Source: Orbilia blumenaviensis (Eukaryota > Ascomycota > Orbiliomycetes > Orbiliales > Orbiliaceae). From it: DNA of 64,000 nt. The first letter of the stretch is position 1. Each line of letters opens with the position of its first letter. The notes under the pieces were generated by a model. That model made no database searches. It worked only from the letters and a program-made list of their open reading frames with translations, and had not been told where the DNA came from. Position numbers and translations under genes: made by a program. Shown here one piece after another: positions 12,832 to 24,996 of the stretch. The DNA is taken from contig JAVHNS010000005.1 in NCBI GenBank assembly GCA_036872755.1, positions 2,542,001 through 2,606,000 on the forward strand, written 5' to 3'.

Positions 12832-13259
12832 TTTGGGATATCGACTTGGGTCAAAAGAAGTATCAACGCGATGGTGTGGATTGTGTCGAACCGGTACCTG
12901 GTCCTCAGATTTGCATGAAAAGTGTTTGTGAGTCCAACTTTAAATGGGAACGGTGAACCTTGAGAATTCTCATATTCAGGTTGTAATCAAGTGGCAGTAG
13001 AGGTTTGGACCCTATACAATTACTCTGCGTGTGCTTCAATCAACCAAAAATTTGGTAATGTAAAATATATTCTATATCACTACCGTTACATTATATATAC
13101 ATCCCATGCTTTAGAAACCCAACCTACAATACTCCGGCTCCGTGTTTCTGCCAAGTTATCGTTGCCACTTCATATTATCGATATTCCGCATAGTTACCCT
13201 CCCATATTCATACAACCAAGACTGATAGATCTACAGGTTTTGTTCCATCACTAGGTCGC
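12832..13259. other. 3' intergenic spacer between convergent genes
   Basis: This spacer separates the convergent RRT8-like and phiA-like genes. It is AT-rich, with TATA-like runs around 13060-13100. No gene is seen. Confidence 0.4.
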
Positions 13260-13874
13260 CTAAGAGTATTGCCAGACGGCATCCTTGACGGCGCTACCAA
13301 TGGCGCTGAATCCCAAACAGTCAGTCTTGCAACCAGATGGGACATCCTTGTCCTTAAGCTTTCCATTGACATTAACGAACACCTTCCATGGGCCGGTTTT
13401 TGCAGTTTTCTTCGTAAGTGGGCAAGCAAGGAAATCGTTGTTGCCGTTAGAAAGGTAGATTTGGCGGTTGGTCTCGGTTAGCTTAAATCCGTTCTTGGTA
13501 GAGCCGCTAGGGATAGCAGCAGAGTGAGCTTGAGTGTAGGCTAGCTCGCCAGTTGGTCCGATGTAAAGTTGCTGACCACCAGGAACAATGACGTTCATCC
13601 CGACGGTGCCGGAGCTGCTGAATAACATGGAGGTGGTTTTGCCCTTAGGACATTGAGCGGCTGGGCGGGGGCAGTAAGTAGAGGTGGTCTTTCCGATCCA
13701 GATTTTACCACCGTTGGCATTGAGACTTTGGAAGTGAATAGGGGAGGCAGATCGAAGGGCAAGAAACCCAAAGGCAGTGTTCTTAGGGATAGCACGGGCT
13801 TCAAGCTCGTTGAGTGGAGCTGCAGAGGCGGCAGCGAGAAGGGATAGGATGGCTGTAGCTTTGATGTAGACCAT
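13260..13874 (-). CDS. Secreted cell-wall protein, phiA-like (IgE-binding protein family)
   Basis: Single exon of 204 residues with an ATG at 13874-13872. The N-terminus is a clear signal peptide (hydrophobic core AILSLLAAASAAP). The mature part has the family pattern AFGFLALRSASPIHFQSLNA, then TYCPRPAAQCPKG, VPGGQQLYIGPTGELAYTQAHS and a C-terminal Cys pair. In Aspergillus this family includes PhiA, a wall protein needed for phialide and conidium development, and related allergens. Here it probably is a secreted wall-associated protein. A TATA box lies about 200 bases upstream on the same strand. Exact function in this fungus is not known from sequence. Confidence 0.85.
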   Translation of the reverse strand: MVYIKATAILSLLAAASAAPLNELEARAIPKNTAFGFLALRSASPIHFQSLNANGGKIWIGKTTSTYCPRPAAQCPKGKTTSMLFSSSGTVGMNVIVPGGQQLYIGPTGELAYTQAHSAAIPSGSTKNGFKLTETNRQIYLSNGNNDFLACPLTKKTAKTGPWKVFVNVNGKLKDKDVPSGCKTDCLGFSAIGSAVKDAVWQYS

Positions 13875-16800
13875 TTTGATAACAAATGTGTTGTTTTTGT
13901 TGGAAAGTAAACGTTCAAAAACCGCGAGTAAAATGAAATATTCGAAATGGATATAAAGAAGACGTTCGAAGAAGGCCTTTGCACAGATTTGCTTTCAGGT
14001 GCTGAGTCTGATCACTGGTTATACAACGGTGATGATAGAGAAAGGAATACTGAGGGTCGGTCCATCGCCCCTTTATACATTTTACCTACTACACGTTGGT
14101 TGTCACTTTGCGGTTGTCGCATTCCAATTTCCCACATTCACACTATGGTGCATGCAATTACAGTCGTCCATATGAAGGTATATGGCCTGTTCGGGCTGAA
14201 GTGTTGTTCGTGGCGCGAATTAGCAGAGATTGGCCTTGTTCTAGCTGAATGCTTTTAATGCAACAGCGTAATATTCCGGGCTAAAAAAGGCATTCTTGTT
14301 AATGGTCAGGAAAGCTTAATTTTTCAGGCGCACCATCTGCCTGTCTGATAGGCTCGGCTCCTATGCGTTTCCCCCAGTGTTTCTTTCCCTAAAGCCTTCT
14401 GGCATGAACGAGAAACAAAAGGCTTGCATGATGGAGAATATCTGGTATAGGCAGAATTCTGCAGAATCGCACCGTTGAAATTAGACAGAAAGGAGACTAG
14501 CTGGAGGTTCGAGGCTGGACGGACACTCTGCATTTAGTATAATTTCCCGGCCCTGCTATGCTACCGTTGGGATTGGGCGCACTCTCTTCCCCATGGTAAG
14601 GCTGTATGCAGGATTTAAGCTTTTTTGCTTGAGTAACCCCTTTGTAGAAAGCGTGGTCAAACTATAGTCTAGAACGGCGGCGAATGATTGATAGAATCTA
14701 TTTTCGGAGGGTTTTGCAAGGAACTCCTCGCGGCATCGCTATATCGTCAGTAAAGCTTTCCCAGATCAGTTGTTCCCTTGCACAGTCGGCAATCCTCCAC
14801 TCAGAACAACTTGCAGATAGTGTATGATTGTGTCGAGATAGGTGTCCCATCGTCTGCTTTGCTGCTGCAAGCCTGGCGCCAACCTAATTAAACAGTACCA
14901 TTGAGGTTTGGTGTCCTTTCAACAGGGCGTGAGGCAATACTCCATTGCATTGAGCTGACCTTTGCTTGTATTGAACACCAATAGTCGATTATGTTGGTGC
15001 GGTAAGATAAAATTTACTCGTAGTTTGTGGGGTATCTTTCTTAAGTAGATAGAGGATAGTTTGTATAGCCTCGTGTACTTTGGGTCTGTGATATATATCG
15101 ATCAATTAAAGATTGGAGTGCACGTGGCTGTGGCGAGCTATAGTTACGATTATCATACCAACGACCATAAGATAGATTTCGATGTAATGGGCTTCTTTGC
15201 TTCGATCAAGCCTCAAATTCAAGTGCGCTATTATCCAATACGCTGCGTCGGTCTCCTGAAGCTGAAACACAAAAGGAAAATTTCTCGGGGAAACAGAAGC
15301 AAAGATGGGTTCTTACTGAGTGGCAAAGTTTGGCCGAGGCCGAAGTAAATGATAACTACGAGGTTGGTAAATTCAAGCTAATGTGGGAATGGAATGCATT
15401 TTATTTAGGATTTGTTTCCTACCGCCTCATATAGCCGCCTCGATGTGTCCGTCTTTCTTGATGAAGTGAGTATTAGGCAAAAATAGCTTAATTGTGAGCA
15501 TTATGTTAGTCTGGGATGCAATCAGATTGTCTCGGACACCTTATGCAAAGTTACAAGCAAGGCGCTACAATATATAGATCTGTGAGGTTTCACAATTTTC
15601 TATTAGTCCTACTTTCGCAGGCCGCATTTTCAACTGTCTTCAAGGGACTGGCAGGTGTTCCATACAGATTCTATTAATATTGTGGTCACCAAAAGGACCT
15701 GGGGCGACCGGAGCTGACGTTTAGGTCTCGGTATCGATATTGGTTCAACTATAGAAGCTTCGGTGAGAAATTGAGTAACGAGGATGCATGACGCTACCAG
15801 TACTAGGGGAAGATATCCTTTGTCAGCATTTCATGCCACTGGTGTGTGATATGTATATCCATGGGAACGATGTTGGCCTATGTACACATTATGGGCAGTA
15901 CGTATACTGGCTCGTAACTAATAGATTATTATGGGTGTCAAGGGAAGCCCTCTGTATGTTTTTATTTCTTTCTCCCCATCCAAGACCAAACCCTAAACGT
16001 AGGTACTTCGTGGATATGAACGGAATTTCGATTCCTACGGGATCAAAAGTGCGAAATAATAACATACTGCGGCGCTGATTACGCCTTCTAGTTTATTGAG
16101 TGAAAATGCCACGGCCATTTATAAATTTCGAGGAGAGCTATGTAATCTTCGTAACGTTGGTGAGAAACCCGAAATATACTAGCGTGCCTCGATGTAGTGT
16201 ATATGTACGTGTACTTGCTCTCTGGTAATGTTTCGATATTTAAGATGGCTAGGGTATGTGAACTCCAGTATTCTTATGTGTCAAGTTTCATGAAGTATGC
16301 TATACTATATGGATCTTCATTAACTCTGGTACTGTAATATATCTGTAGTGGTAGGGCCTTAGTTTGTTGAGTAGAGATATAAAGGGGCACGGCGCCGGCC
16401 TTGGTTCCTTAAAGTATCAATGAACGCTGATATCATGATTCTCATAGACGGCTTGATTCTATAATTTAAGCTACTAATGGTTGCGAATTAGTTAACTGCC
16501 TAGTACATATATAAAACCGACTGGCGGAAATCCATTCTGGTTGGATCCGCTGTTACCTGGATTTTTAGGAGTGAAGTGATTGGTTTCTGCATTCTAGGAG
16601 TTTGTATATTAATAATAACTGTAAAAAAAAGCCAGTAAAGCTGCACTTCTGGGCGGATATGCAATGCAATACTACTGCACTAAGCGGTTAGTGGTCCCAT
16701 CGCACAATGATGATGCATCAATGCCGGATTCGCGCAAAGGAAGGAAAGATCGAATTCGGGAAATCCTACCTGCTGTATTAATACTGTAAGCAATCTCAAG

Positions 16801-19800
16801 CTAGGAATGTCCAAAGTGAATAAAATTGAACTAGTTAAGGAATATGTTTGCAGCTGAAGGTAGTCAGCGGCCTATTTGATACAGCCGATTTCGTTATGTT
16901 ATTAAGTCAAAATAATACTCTCAGTAGAGTAGCTCAGTTTAGAATAACACAATTTCTTAACAACAACGTGTTCCGACCATCCAAAACTGGAATTTAGATA
17001 TATGCTCGTCTAAAAGCCCACAAGCTACGAAAATGTCTCTAAATTTTTAATTTTTACAATGAATTGAGTGATATACTCTAAGTGCCAGGATGGAAGACCG
17101 ATCAATTCATTGGCAAGCCAGGTCATATGATTCTTTTACGGGTAGATTATTTGAATTCAGTCTAAGTTCATTTCGATCCCGTGATCAGTATCTGACGTGG
17201 TGCGCACGCCTTTCGAGCGGCTGGCGCACGATCGCACGAGACGATTTCTTTTCTTACGTATATATACGCAAACTTGTTGTTATTATCGCCCATCCTAGAG
17301 CTGGAACAAAGATCTTGCGATGATTAGTGGGTCTAGTCTTTCTTTATCGAGTCCGTATTATCCGAATCTCCGTCTAATATATAACGCGATAGACTATCGA
17401 AACTATCAATTGAAACTTAGTCCCACCATGTTGATATCGGCTTAAAACCGGATAATTTCCGATTTATTAGGCCGGTTAGATACATACTTGTGGTCTAGCT
17501 TTCTGCAGGGAATCTGGTGGAAGCACAATGAAAACTTAAGCATGGCACGAGACGTCATTTGCGGCTGGTAGATCTATAGGCATCGGTATAGAAAGACTTG
17601 ATTCGGACGCCAAGAAACAGCTTTCGAGCGGGAATTATGTTACATTACGTGAACAAAATCGTCATGCGATCGGATTATAATATTTTAAAACTGTTCGTCT
17701 CGAGATCTCTATTGTTAAGGTGATATAGATATCTGTAGACTGTATCTAACGTTCCGCCCTGTAGACGTTATGCCACTTCGTCTCGAGCTCCCGATTTGCA
17801 AATAGATAGATACCCCATGGGGTACGGGAGCTAGTTTTAATAGTCTCCTTCGAAGTGGAGTAGCCTGGTAGACTGGGGTTTTGTTGGGTCCGCCGTGGAT
17901 CTGCGTTACCGACGGATGGGTCGATGAGACAGACTTCAGGTATAGATTGAGTTTCAGGTCCTAAATTTGAGGCCATGTGGCACCGGCTTTCCATACGTAA
18001 TCTCGGAATCGATTACAGGCCTTCGATTTTTGGGAATGAGTTTGCGTAAAGCGCTGCTACTGGGACTATAGTATTTAAAGGCTTTCTTTGGCAGTGTTAA
18101 CACGTTCGAATACCACAGAATCGGCCTTAGCCGAATATTTCAAATGATAGGGTGGATAAGCATTTAACAAAGTCATTGCCCAAAAGCTTGTATTATCACC
18201 TGCTCATTTTCTACATTAAGCACATTGATACGTCCTTGTTTCACCTGTACAATTGTTCAATAATTTATCTTTCATTTTGTTGTCTCATATGACATTCAGA
18301 CCTTATGGAAAACCGCGGTTTGGGAATCCAGCCATCGGTTAATGCGGAAACCAATAGTTTGGGCTTCCAACTCGCTTAGGGTGGACCGGATAAGCACGCA
18401 CGATAGTCGTTGTTCGTCTCGAGATACTGTTAAGGTTAGCACGTTCTGGTATGTACGTGAATTATACCTATCAATTCAATATCGATCGCATGTGTTCACG
18501 GCCATACCCTGGCCCCACTCTACTAGCCACTTGACTTCCCCAGTATCTGGGTTTATTTCCACGGACGGTAGACGTTAGGTTTAACAAACCCCGCAGTATC
18601 GATGCTTTAGGAGAATATTGGAGCAATCCTATTTACTTAAGCAAGCTGCGCTAAGTACTAGTATTTCCTTGGCTTTTAGGTCGGCCTCAGCCAGCTTCTT
18701 CTTTGCCCCAAGGCCCTCTCTAAGAGCTGGTTGTGGCTTTTGCTGGGCCGCCGCTAGCCCATTGCCATAGCGGACCATGCATGAGCTCTGACTCTTTTAC
18801 ATAAAAACTTTATAGTCCGTGGTAATAAGCCTGCACGCTGGGTTGTGGTACCTTAGCATGTATGTCCGTTGAGGAACGGCAGTAACTAGGTCATGTCAAC
18901 GAACTTCGAAGTGGAGCTGGTGTGACAGCTACTGCTCAAGATGTCAAGGCCTCCTGTCACTTTTTCTTTAAACCTGGCATCTTATCTCATGAGCCAGCAT
19001 TTACATGGTGGGTTTGTATTCCTCGAAAACAATACGATAACATGACTAGTGCGTCCCATTTTCGCAATGTTTATGAGCGATGTGCGAAGGGACGCGCTCC
19101 ATGAAAATATTTAGAGAGTTGTAGCCAAGAAATAGAGTTTTCCACCACAACAGAAAATGTTTAGAACGAGGATCTCGCTCGTCTGGCGGGCTCTATTTTT
19201 TTTCGCAAATTTTTTTATGTTTTGAGATTATCATTTAGTGAGCAAGTATTCCTAGATCGCGGACACAAAACGGTGGCGTCCTTCAACCCCGACCTTCTCC
19301 CGTTCGGGGTTCCGGTTGGTCTACCGGCGTGACATTTGGCGTGGGTCTAGCCAGCTAGAAGTGATGATATTGAACTAACTTGCAGCATTGCCGATCAATG
19401 GGTCCATTTTTGGGCGCGTAGCGCTGTTCAGGTGGTCAGCTTTTGGATCACGAAAAATATCTCGAGGGCATCAGTGCAAATATTATATCACATATCGGGG
19501 CAAGTCGATAAATGCCCATGGAATACAGAGTAACCATTGATGCCATTCTGAACTGCCTTGTGGGATTGCAGGTTTGGCAAATTTGAATGCGCTGCAAGAA
19601 GATTAGTGGAAACGTATTAACATGCATGGCGTTTCGGAACCCTGCATTCTAGTCACGGAGGGACATTCGAAATCATTTGCGATTTCCACAGCTATGCACA
19701 AAAGCAGATAGCTGTGCAATCCGTGCGAAATTCGAGACATATAGACATCCTCGAAAAGGATTATTGTGTGGTTTGAGAATGGTGAGCACAAATCTTAGAG

Positions 19801-20844
19801 TGCACAAGTACATGTATCTCCACCCGACCCACGTGTTGTAGTTTCGATATGGACAGTACAGCTTAGACCCACCAAAGAAACCCAACATGAGCGGTCGCGA
19901 GCTGCATCGGTTCAATACAATAGAAGCGCTGCACCTACCTGCGGATACGATGTGAATGCAAGTTATTACCTGGTCCTCGGACCCCCCGATGGATCGATGC
20001 ATTTGGCTTGGAATCGATAATCCCTCGATGAAATTGCCCCCACGATCGATTCTAACCAAGCCACTACCATGGGAAAAATTATTTAGATCCGGAATCCGAA
20101 CTATGGCAAATGGAATGTTGAGGCGTCAAAACTTAAACGATGCCGGCGCTTTCGACGCTGGGTTCCATATCGGTCAATACGCCAAGCAGAAAAAAACAAA
20201 AAAGATTAAACCATGTCTCAAAATATAGGACTCGTAGTACAATGGAATGGGTGCATATCAGGGTTCTTTGTGTCAACCTCGACTAAAGTGCGCTGGAGCT
20301 AACCAGTACATGAGCTTCCTCCGAGCTAACCGGATGGAGCTAATAAACCTTATTATCGTCTGGAAGCTATGGACGCCACCAGTGTATTGGTTGTTCGACC
20401 ACAGCCGAGACTCTAGCGACGAGGTCTAAGGGCACGAAGGCATCTCCCGCAGTTAACTATTCACGTGCAGCTGCTGAGCCGTGCCCTCCCAGGACGGGAT
20501 AGTATGGTGGGGCGATGGGGCAAACCTTAGACTTTCTTATTATTCTAGTCGACTGCGACCCTGTAGCATCGGCCTCTCGGTCGATCGTTACGGCTTACAG
20601 CCATTAGTGGAAGTGGAGACGATAAACCGATAGTGAAATGATTTTTTGCCTAGTCTACCAGTGATCTATATATCAAGGGTGCCAGGACCCTCCCAACATC
20701 GCAATGGTCCTTCAGGTGTTCTACTGTTCCATCGTACCCCAATTATTCCTCAGACTTCAGTTGCTGGGTGGGTGACGACCGTCTTTCTAAAACCCTTATT
20801 ATTTGGAAAGCTTCCTAGCTTTATCCCTCTTTAGTTTCTTCAAA
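13875..20844. other. Gene desert of about 7 kb
   Basis: Apart from the phiA-like promoter at its left edge I see no gene. Open frames are at most 128 codons, several lack ATG, and none shows a domain or flanking exons. TATA-like AT tracts are frequent. Short motifs recur around 17690-18910 (for example GTTCGTCTCGAGAT at about 17694 and 18408, TTCGAAGTGGAG at about 17850 and 18905), hinting at old repeats. A perfect 14-base palindrome lies at 17811-17824. Confidence 0.45.
14071..14077 (-). promoter_or_regulatory. TATA box of the phiA-like gene
   Basis: TATAAAG on the minus strand, about 197 bases before the ATG at 13874. The position is plausible for a fungal core promoter with a leader. Confidence 0.5.
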
Positions 20845-22728
20845 ATGGTGTCCGTCGACGAAAAGCAGCCCGCTGTCGGAAACACCGAGAATCTAGAAGC
20901 CGGTGATAAAGGCTCTGATCATGTCTCCCTCACGGAAGCACAGAAGAAGCGCATCATCCGTCGGATTGATTTCCGCATCATCATTATTCTCGGCGTTGTG
21001 TACTGCTTTTCCCTAATTGACAGAACCAATATGGGTGCAGCAGCAGTTGCCGGGATGAATGCTGGCCTCGGCATGAACGTCGCAAACAATGGATACGTAA
21101 GAGGCCTCAACCCATAACCACTAATATATGATAGGTTCCATATGATAGCAAGGACCGCCAGTATGAATGTAGGCTAACTTATCTTTGGATTGTAGTCCAT
21201 CTCCAACCTTGTATTCTTTGGCTTATATACCGCGATTCAGCCCTTTGCCACTATATTAATCCGTTTTTTCGGTCCCCGTAATTTCCTTACTACTCTCGCC
21301 CTGTGCTGGGGCGCCACAGTCGTTGGAATGGGTTTTGTGACAAATTGGCACCAGCTTATGGGGCTGCGTATCCTGCTCGGTCTTTTTGAGGGTGGTTATT
21401 TCCCTGGTGTTGCTTACTTGCTCAGCACATGGTATACTCGCTGTAAGTGCTCGTCTCCAGCGAACAATTTTTACTTCTGTTTTGAGCAGCTGCTAAACAT
21501 TGTGTTTTCTGCTTACTAGATGAGATGGGTCGCCGATTTTCATATATTTATATGCTTGCCGCTATTGCATCGGCGTTTTCCGTATGTCAATGATATCTGA
21601 ATAGATTTTAAAAATATAGGAAAAAACTGATGTGTGTATAAATTGGTTTAGGGTATTTTTGGATATGGTTTGATGCAGATGGATGGTACCTCTGGCATTG
21701 CTGGCTGGGTAAGTTAGAAGCCTTAATGTGTGATAATGGGAACTTTTCGCTAACGAATTGATCTCATAGAGATGGATTTTCATAATGGAGGGTGTTATCA
21801 CCATCGGTCTTGCACTTATTGCATTCTTTTTGATTATCCCGTTCCCAGATGCCAACGCGCATGAAGCCTACAGATTCTTGAACAAAGATGAGGTTGATCA
21901 CGTTATCCGCACCATTGAGGAAGACCGTGGAGATGTTGAGCTCGAGCCGTTTACCATTCGCAGGTTCCTTAGTGGTGGCAAGGATATCAAAATCTACTTC
22001 CTTGGTGCCCTTTATGGTCTTTCTGCTGTCGTTACATACGCTCTTGCCTTCTTTTTACCACTTATTCTCCGTCAAGGTAAGTTGATATCATTTCTCACCT
22101 ATGGGTTATTCCAAATGCTAACTGTCGTTTAGGGATGGGCTTTTCAATTACTAACTCCCTCTTACTTACTGTTCCACCATATGCATTCACTTTCTTTTGG
22201 CTCTACATCACCGGATGGGTTGGCGATCATTACAAGTCTCGAGGGCCGACCATCATCTTCAACTGTCTTCTCGAAATCATGGGAGTAATTCTTATCGGAT
22301 GGTCTCCTACTAACGCCTCTAAATATACTGGTGTTTTTTTCTGCTGCGCTGGGGCGAGCGCCAATGTTCCAATTGCTCTAGCTTATCAGGCAAATAACAT
22401 TCGTGGACAATGGAAGCGGGCACTTTCTTCGGCCACTATTGTTATTTGGGCAGCTATTGGCGGTATTGCTGGTGCTTTGGTCTTTAGGTATAGAATTCGG
22501 ACCTCCTGATTTAATCGTCTATCGGAGCTTGTGCTAATAAGAATACCGACATCTAGGCCGCAGGACGCACCCGGTTATAAGCCCGGCCTCTATGCAGCTC
22601 TCACAGCTGCCTCGCTCACTATCCTCGATACTATTGGTCTAATGATTTACTTCAAGTGGGCCAACGGTAAGGCTGATCGCGGTGAGATGATCTTGGAAGA
22701 ATCCGAGGAGTTTAGATACACCTTGTAA
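20845..22728 (+). CDS. MFS permease, anion:cation symporter (Dal5/TNA1-like)
   Basis: Seven exons: 20845-21096, 21196-21442, 21520-21581, 21652-21708, 21770-22076, 22133-22487 and 22557-22728, 483 residues. ATG at 20845 follows caaa. The acidic N-tail leads into KRIIRRIDFRIIIILGVVYCFSLIDRTNMGAA, the hallmark of the fungal ACS family, then GLRILLGLFEGGYFPGVAYLLSTWYTRYEMGRR, which carries the motif between TM4 and TM5. About twelve membrane segments are present, including YALAFFLPLILRQGMGFSITNSLL and the late ALAYQANNIRGQWKRALSSA block. Relatives import nicotinate, allantoate, pantothenate or similar small carboxylates by proton symport at the plasma membrane. Substrate cannot be assigned here. 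All intron phases agree, so the gene looks intact. Confidence 0.92.
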
Positions 22729-23030
22729 GCCTTAGAGGGCAGGCTTTGTTAAGACCTGGGTGGGATTTTGCCGCGCTTTTGCTTATAACAAGCGAGTTTG
22801 CAGTTTTTATTTGTATTCTGCACGGGATCGCATACGTTAAAAATCTAATGTCAGGGTTATGTATAGTATTTATGAGTACATGATCATATCAATCTATGCT
22901 CGCTATACCAGTTCAAATCCCGCTTGACTGAAGACTCTGATAATATATATGTGTTGAGCAACTACAAAATGCAACGTGATGCAAGCGGAATATTCCGGCG
23001 GGATCGATTTGTTAGTTCGAGTGCTAGCGT
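22729..23030. other. Intergenic spacer between convergent genes
   Basis: Short AT-rich 3' region between the permease (+) and phosphatase (-). No gene or RNA structure is supported. Confidence 0.4.
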
Positions 23031-24066
23031 TCATGAGTCTGGGTTTACGAGCAGGCAGTCTCGTAGCTTTGCGATTTCTTCTGCAGTAACTTCGGCACTC
23101 GAAAGGTATTTCTCGATCCCTCCCTCGTCCCCGATATAGCCAACGACGGTTTCAACCCACCCTTCCTCTGCATCAGTGAATCCGCACGACTCCGGGTATC
23201 CAAGCGGTATCATTTCCTTCAACATCTCCTCGCGGACACCCTTCAACCCGTCGTTTGACAGCATATAATCGTAGTCAATAGCATTTACTTCTCCATCCCC
23301 TTCCCCAAGGATCGCTAGGAGAACTAACAGGGCTACTAATCCAGTCCTGTCCTTTCCCTGTGTACAGTGGACCAGTGCTGGGTAATTTGATATCTCAGAG
23401 AGGATTACGAATGTTTGTTTTATCTCGGGTTTTAGCCACCGTAGACACTCATAGGCTATGCCTTTCAACCCTAGTGGGACAATGACAAGGGTGGATATTA
23501 GCCTCACGGCGGCGGTTTTGAACCCTAACAAATGGTAGATTAGGACCTCGATAACTCGGTACCAAGGAAGGCGACTCAGCAGCGCCTTCTTGGTATATTG
23601 ATCGCTCAGATACGGGATGTGGTAGACAGTGGCTCCAGAGGTTTCGGCAACAGGGTCCTGGTCGCGTTTCTTTGGACTCGCGCGTTCAAGCTCGGTTTTC
23701 GAACGCAGGTCAAGGATGGATTTCAAACGGGTTTTAGAAGTGAGGATTTCCATGTCTGCTGGGGTTGCTTGGTCTGTGTCCGGTATGATTAGTCTGGGAT
23801 TTAGGGATTACTGATCAAGGGAGATGAATATAGTACCCAAGCGGCCAGAGCGGAAAAGGAGCCCTTCTTTCATGACCCTACAGCGAAAAAGTCAGTACTA
23901 TCGTAAATGATGCCTTTCTCTTCGATCGTGAACGACGAGGTGGAACGGACTTCTTGCCGAAGTAGTGGTTAATTGTAGTGCCGATGTCGCGGCAATTGTG
24001 AACAGCTGTTAGTCCAAGGTCATCAGAACGCCCTCGGGTATCGTCGACTGCGTCTGTGTTGGCCAT
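23031..24066 (-). CDS. Tyrosine/serine phosphatase family protein
   Basis: Three exons on the minus strand: 24066-23951, 23877-23837 and 23767-23031, 297 residues. ATG at 24066. The N-terminal block NCRDIGTTIN is followed by VMKEGLLFRSGRLATPADMEILTSK across the two introns, then LKSILDLRSKTEL. The catalytic loop HCTQGKDRTG contains the Cys-x5-Arg signature. This matches the fungal Y_phosphatase3 family (bacterial-like tyrosine-protein phosphatases). A hydrophobic stretch between the N-terminal strand and the catalytic loop (YRVIEVLIYHLLGF) is typical of the fungal members. It probably removes phosphate from tyrosine or phosphoinositide substrates, and the target is unknown. The first donor (GTCCGT) is non-consensus but fits GTNNGT and keeps frame, with a CTGAC branch site near the acceptor. 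Confidence 0.85.
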
Positions 24067-24996
24067 ACTGATGATCGTTATGAAGTGACTAGAGTATGAA
24101 GTTTTGGACAAGGCGAAGAAGGTGGGATGCTGTTTTTCAGGTAGTTAACACAACGTTATATATGTTTTGTCAAATACCCCAGCCTAGAGACAGGTACAGT
24201 CGCATGTGCATGGGATCGCAGACGGGCAAACACATTCAGCTGTGACCTCTCCAGTCGTCTGCGAGATCGGGTAGAACAGTTATTCGATGAGTCCATGGAT
24301 TCGCTTAACCCCTGGGGGACATCAGGCTTGCAGGTGTCGCCAGTGGATATTGCGCTGACTGGTGCGGTATGTGCATGGGTCTTAAGCCTTGGTGATGGTG
24401 TTCAAACATGTTTGTATCTGCGTGCAGTCGCAGTCGCAACTTGGTATTTGGCCCGAGTCCGGTTTTGCGTTGAGCAGGATTTCTGCAGTCTGCCTACCCA
24501 TATATAGGTATATCTATATAAAATACGTTAAGTATAGTACCCGGCGGCCACGCGCAGTCTCGTAACTAGGCTATTTTTTTTTTTTTTTTTTAATGAGACA
24601 GGCCACGCGATGCATTGTGATATATTGATATGACTGTATCTACCTAACTTTGGATCCTCGTGGAGAGTAAAATGGGTAACTGCTCCAATCATTGGTAATG
24701 TTATATATAATTATGAAATAACTTTTATGACTGGTATGGACAGTGCAAAATGGGGAATGGGTGCTGAGGTATAGAGGTTAGTATATGGCTACGGTAGTGA
24801 CTTAACGAGTTCAAAATGTGATGTAAGGTATGCGTCCGGTCCAATAATATATCCATTAGAATCTGAATTAGTTAATCGTAAATTTACATTAATCATACAT
24901 AAAGTTTCATCATTGAGTAGATACCGAGCCAAGTCTGTCATTAGGTACTATTCTGGCGATAAGTGAATATAAAGCAAACATAAACTAGTAGACAAG
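24067..24996. other. Intergenic region
   Basis: The left part is the phosphatase promoter. A poly-T run of about 20 lies near 24571-24591. The rest is AT-rich with no gene visible, and the right end is the 3' region of the GPI-protein gene. Confidence 0.4.

Noticed and set aside
17811..17824. Perfect 14-base palindrome
   Set aside because: Short palindromes of this size are expected by chance in 64 kb and nothing nearby gives it a role.
22908..22926. tRNA B-box-like sequence (AGTTCAAATCCCGC)
   Set aside because: No A box at the expected distance and no cloverleaf. It lies in the 3' region of the permease.
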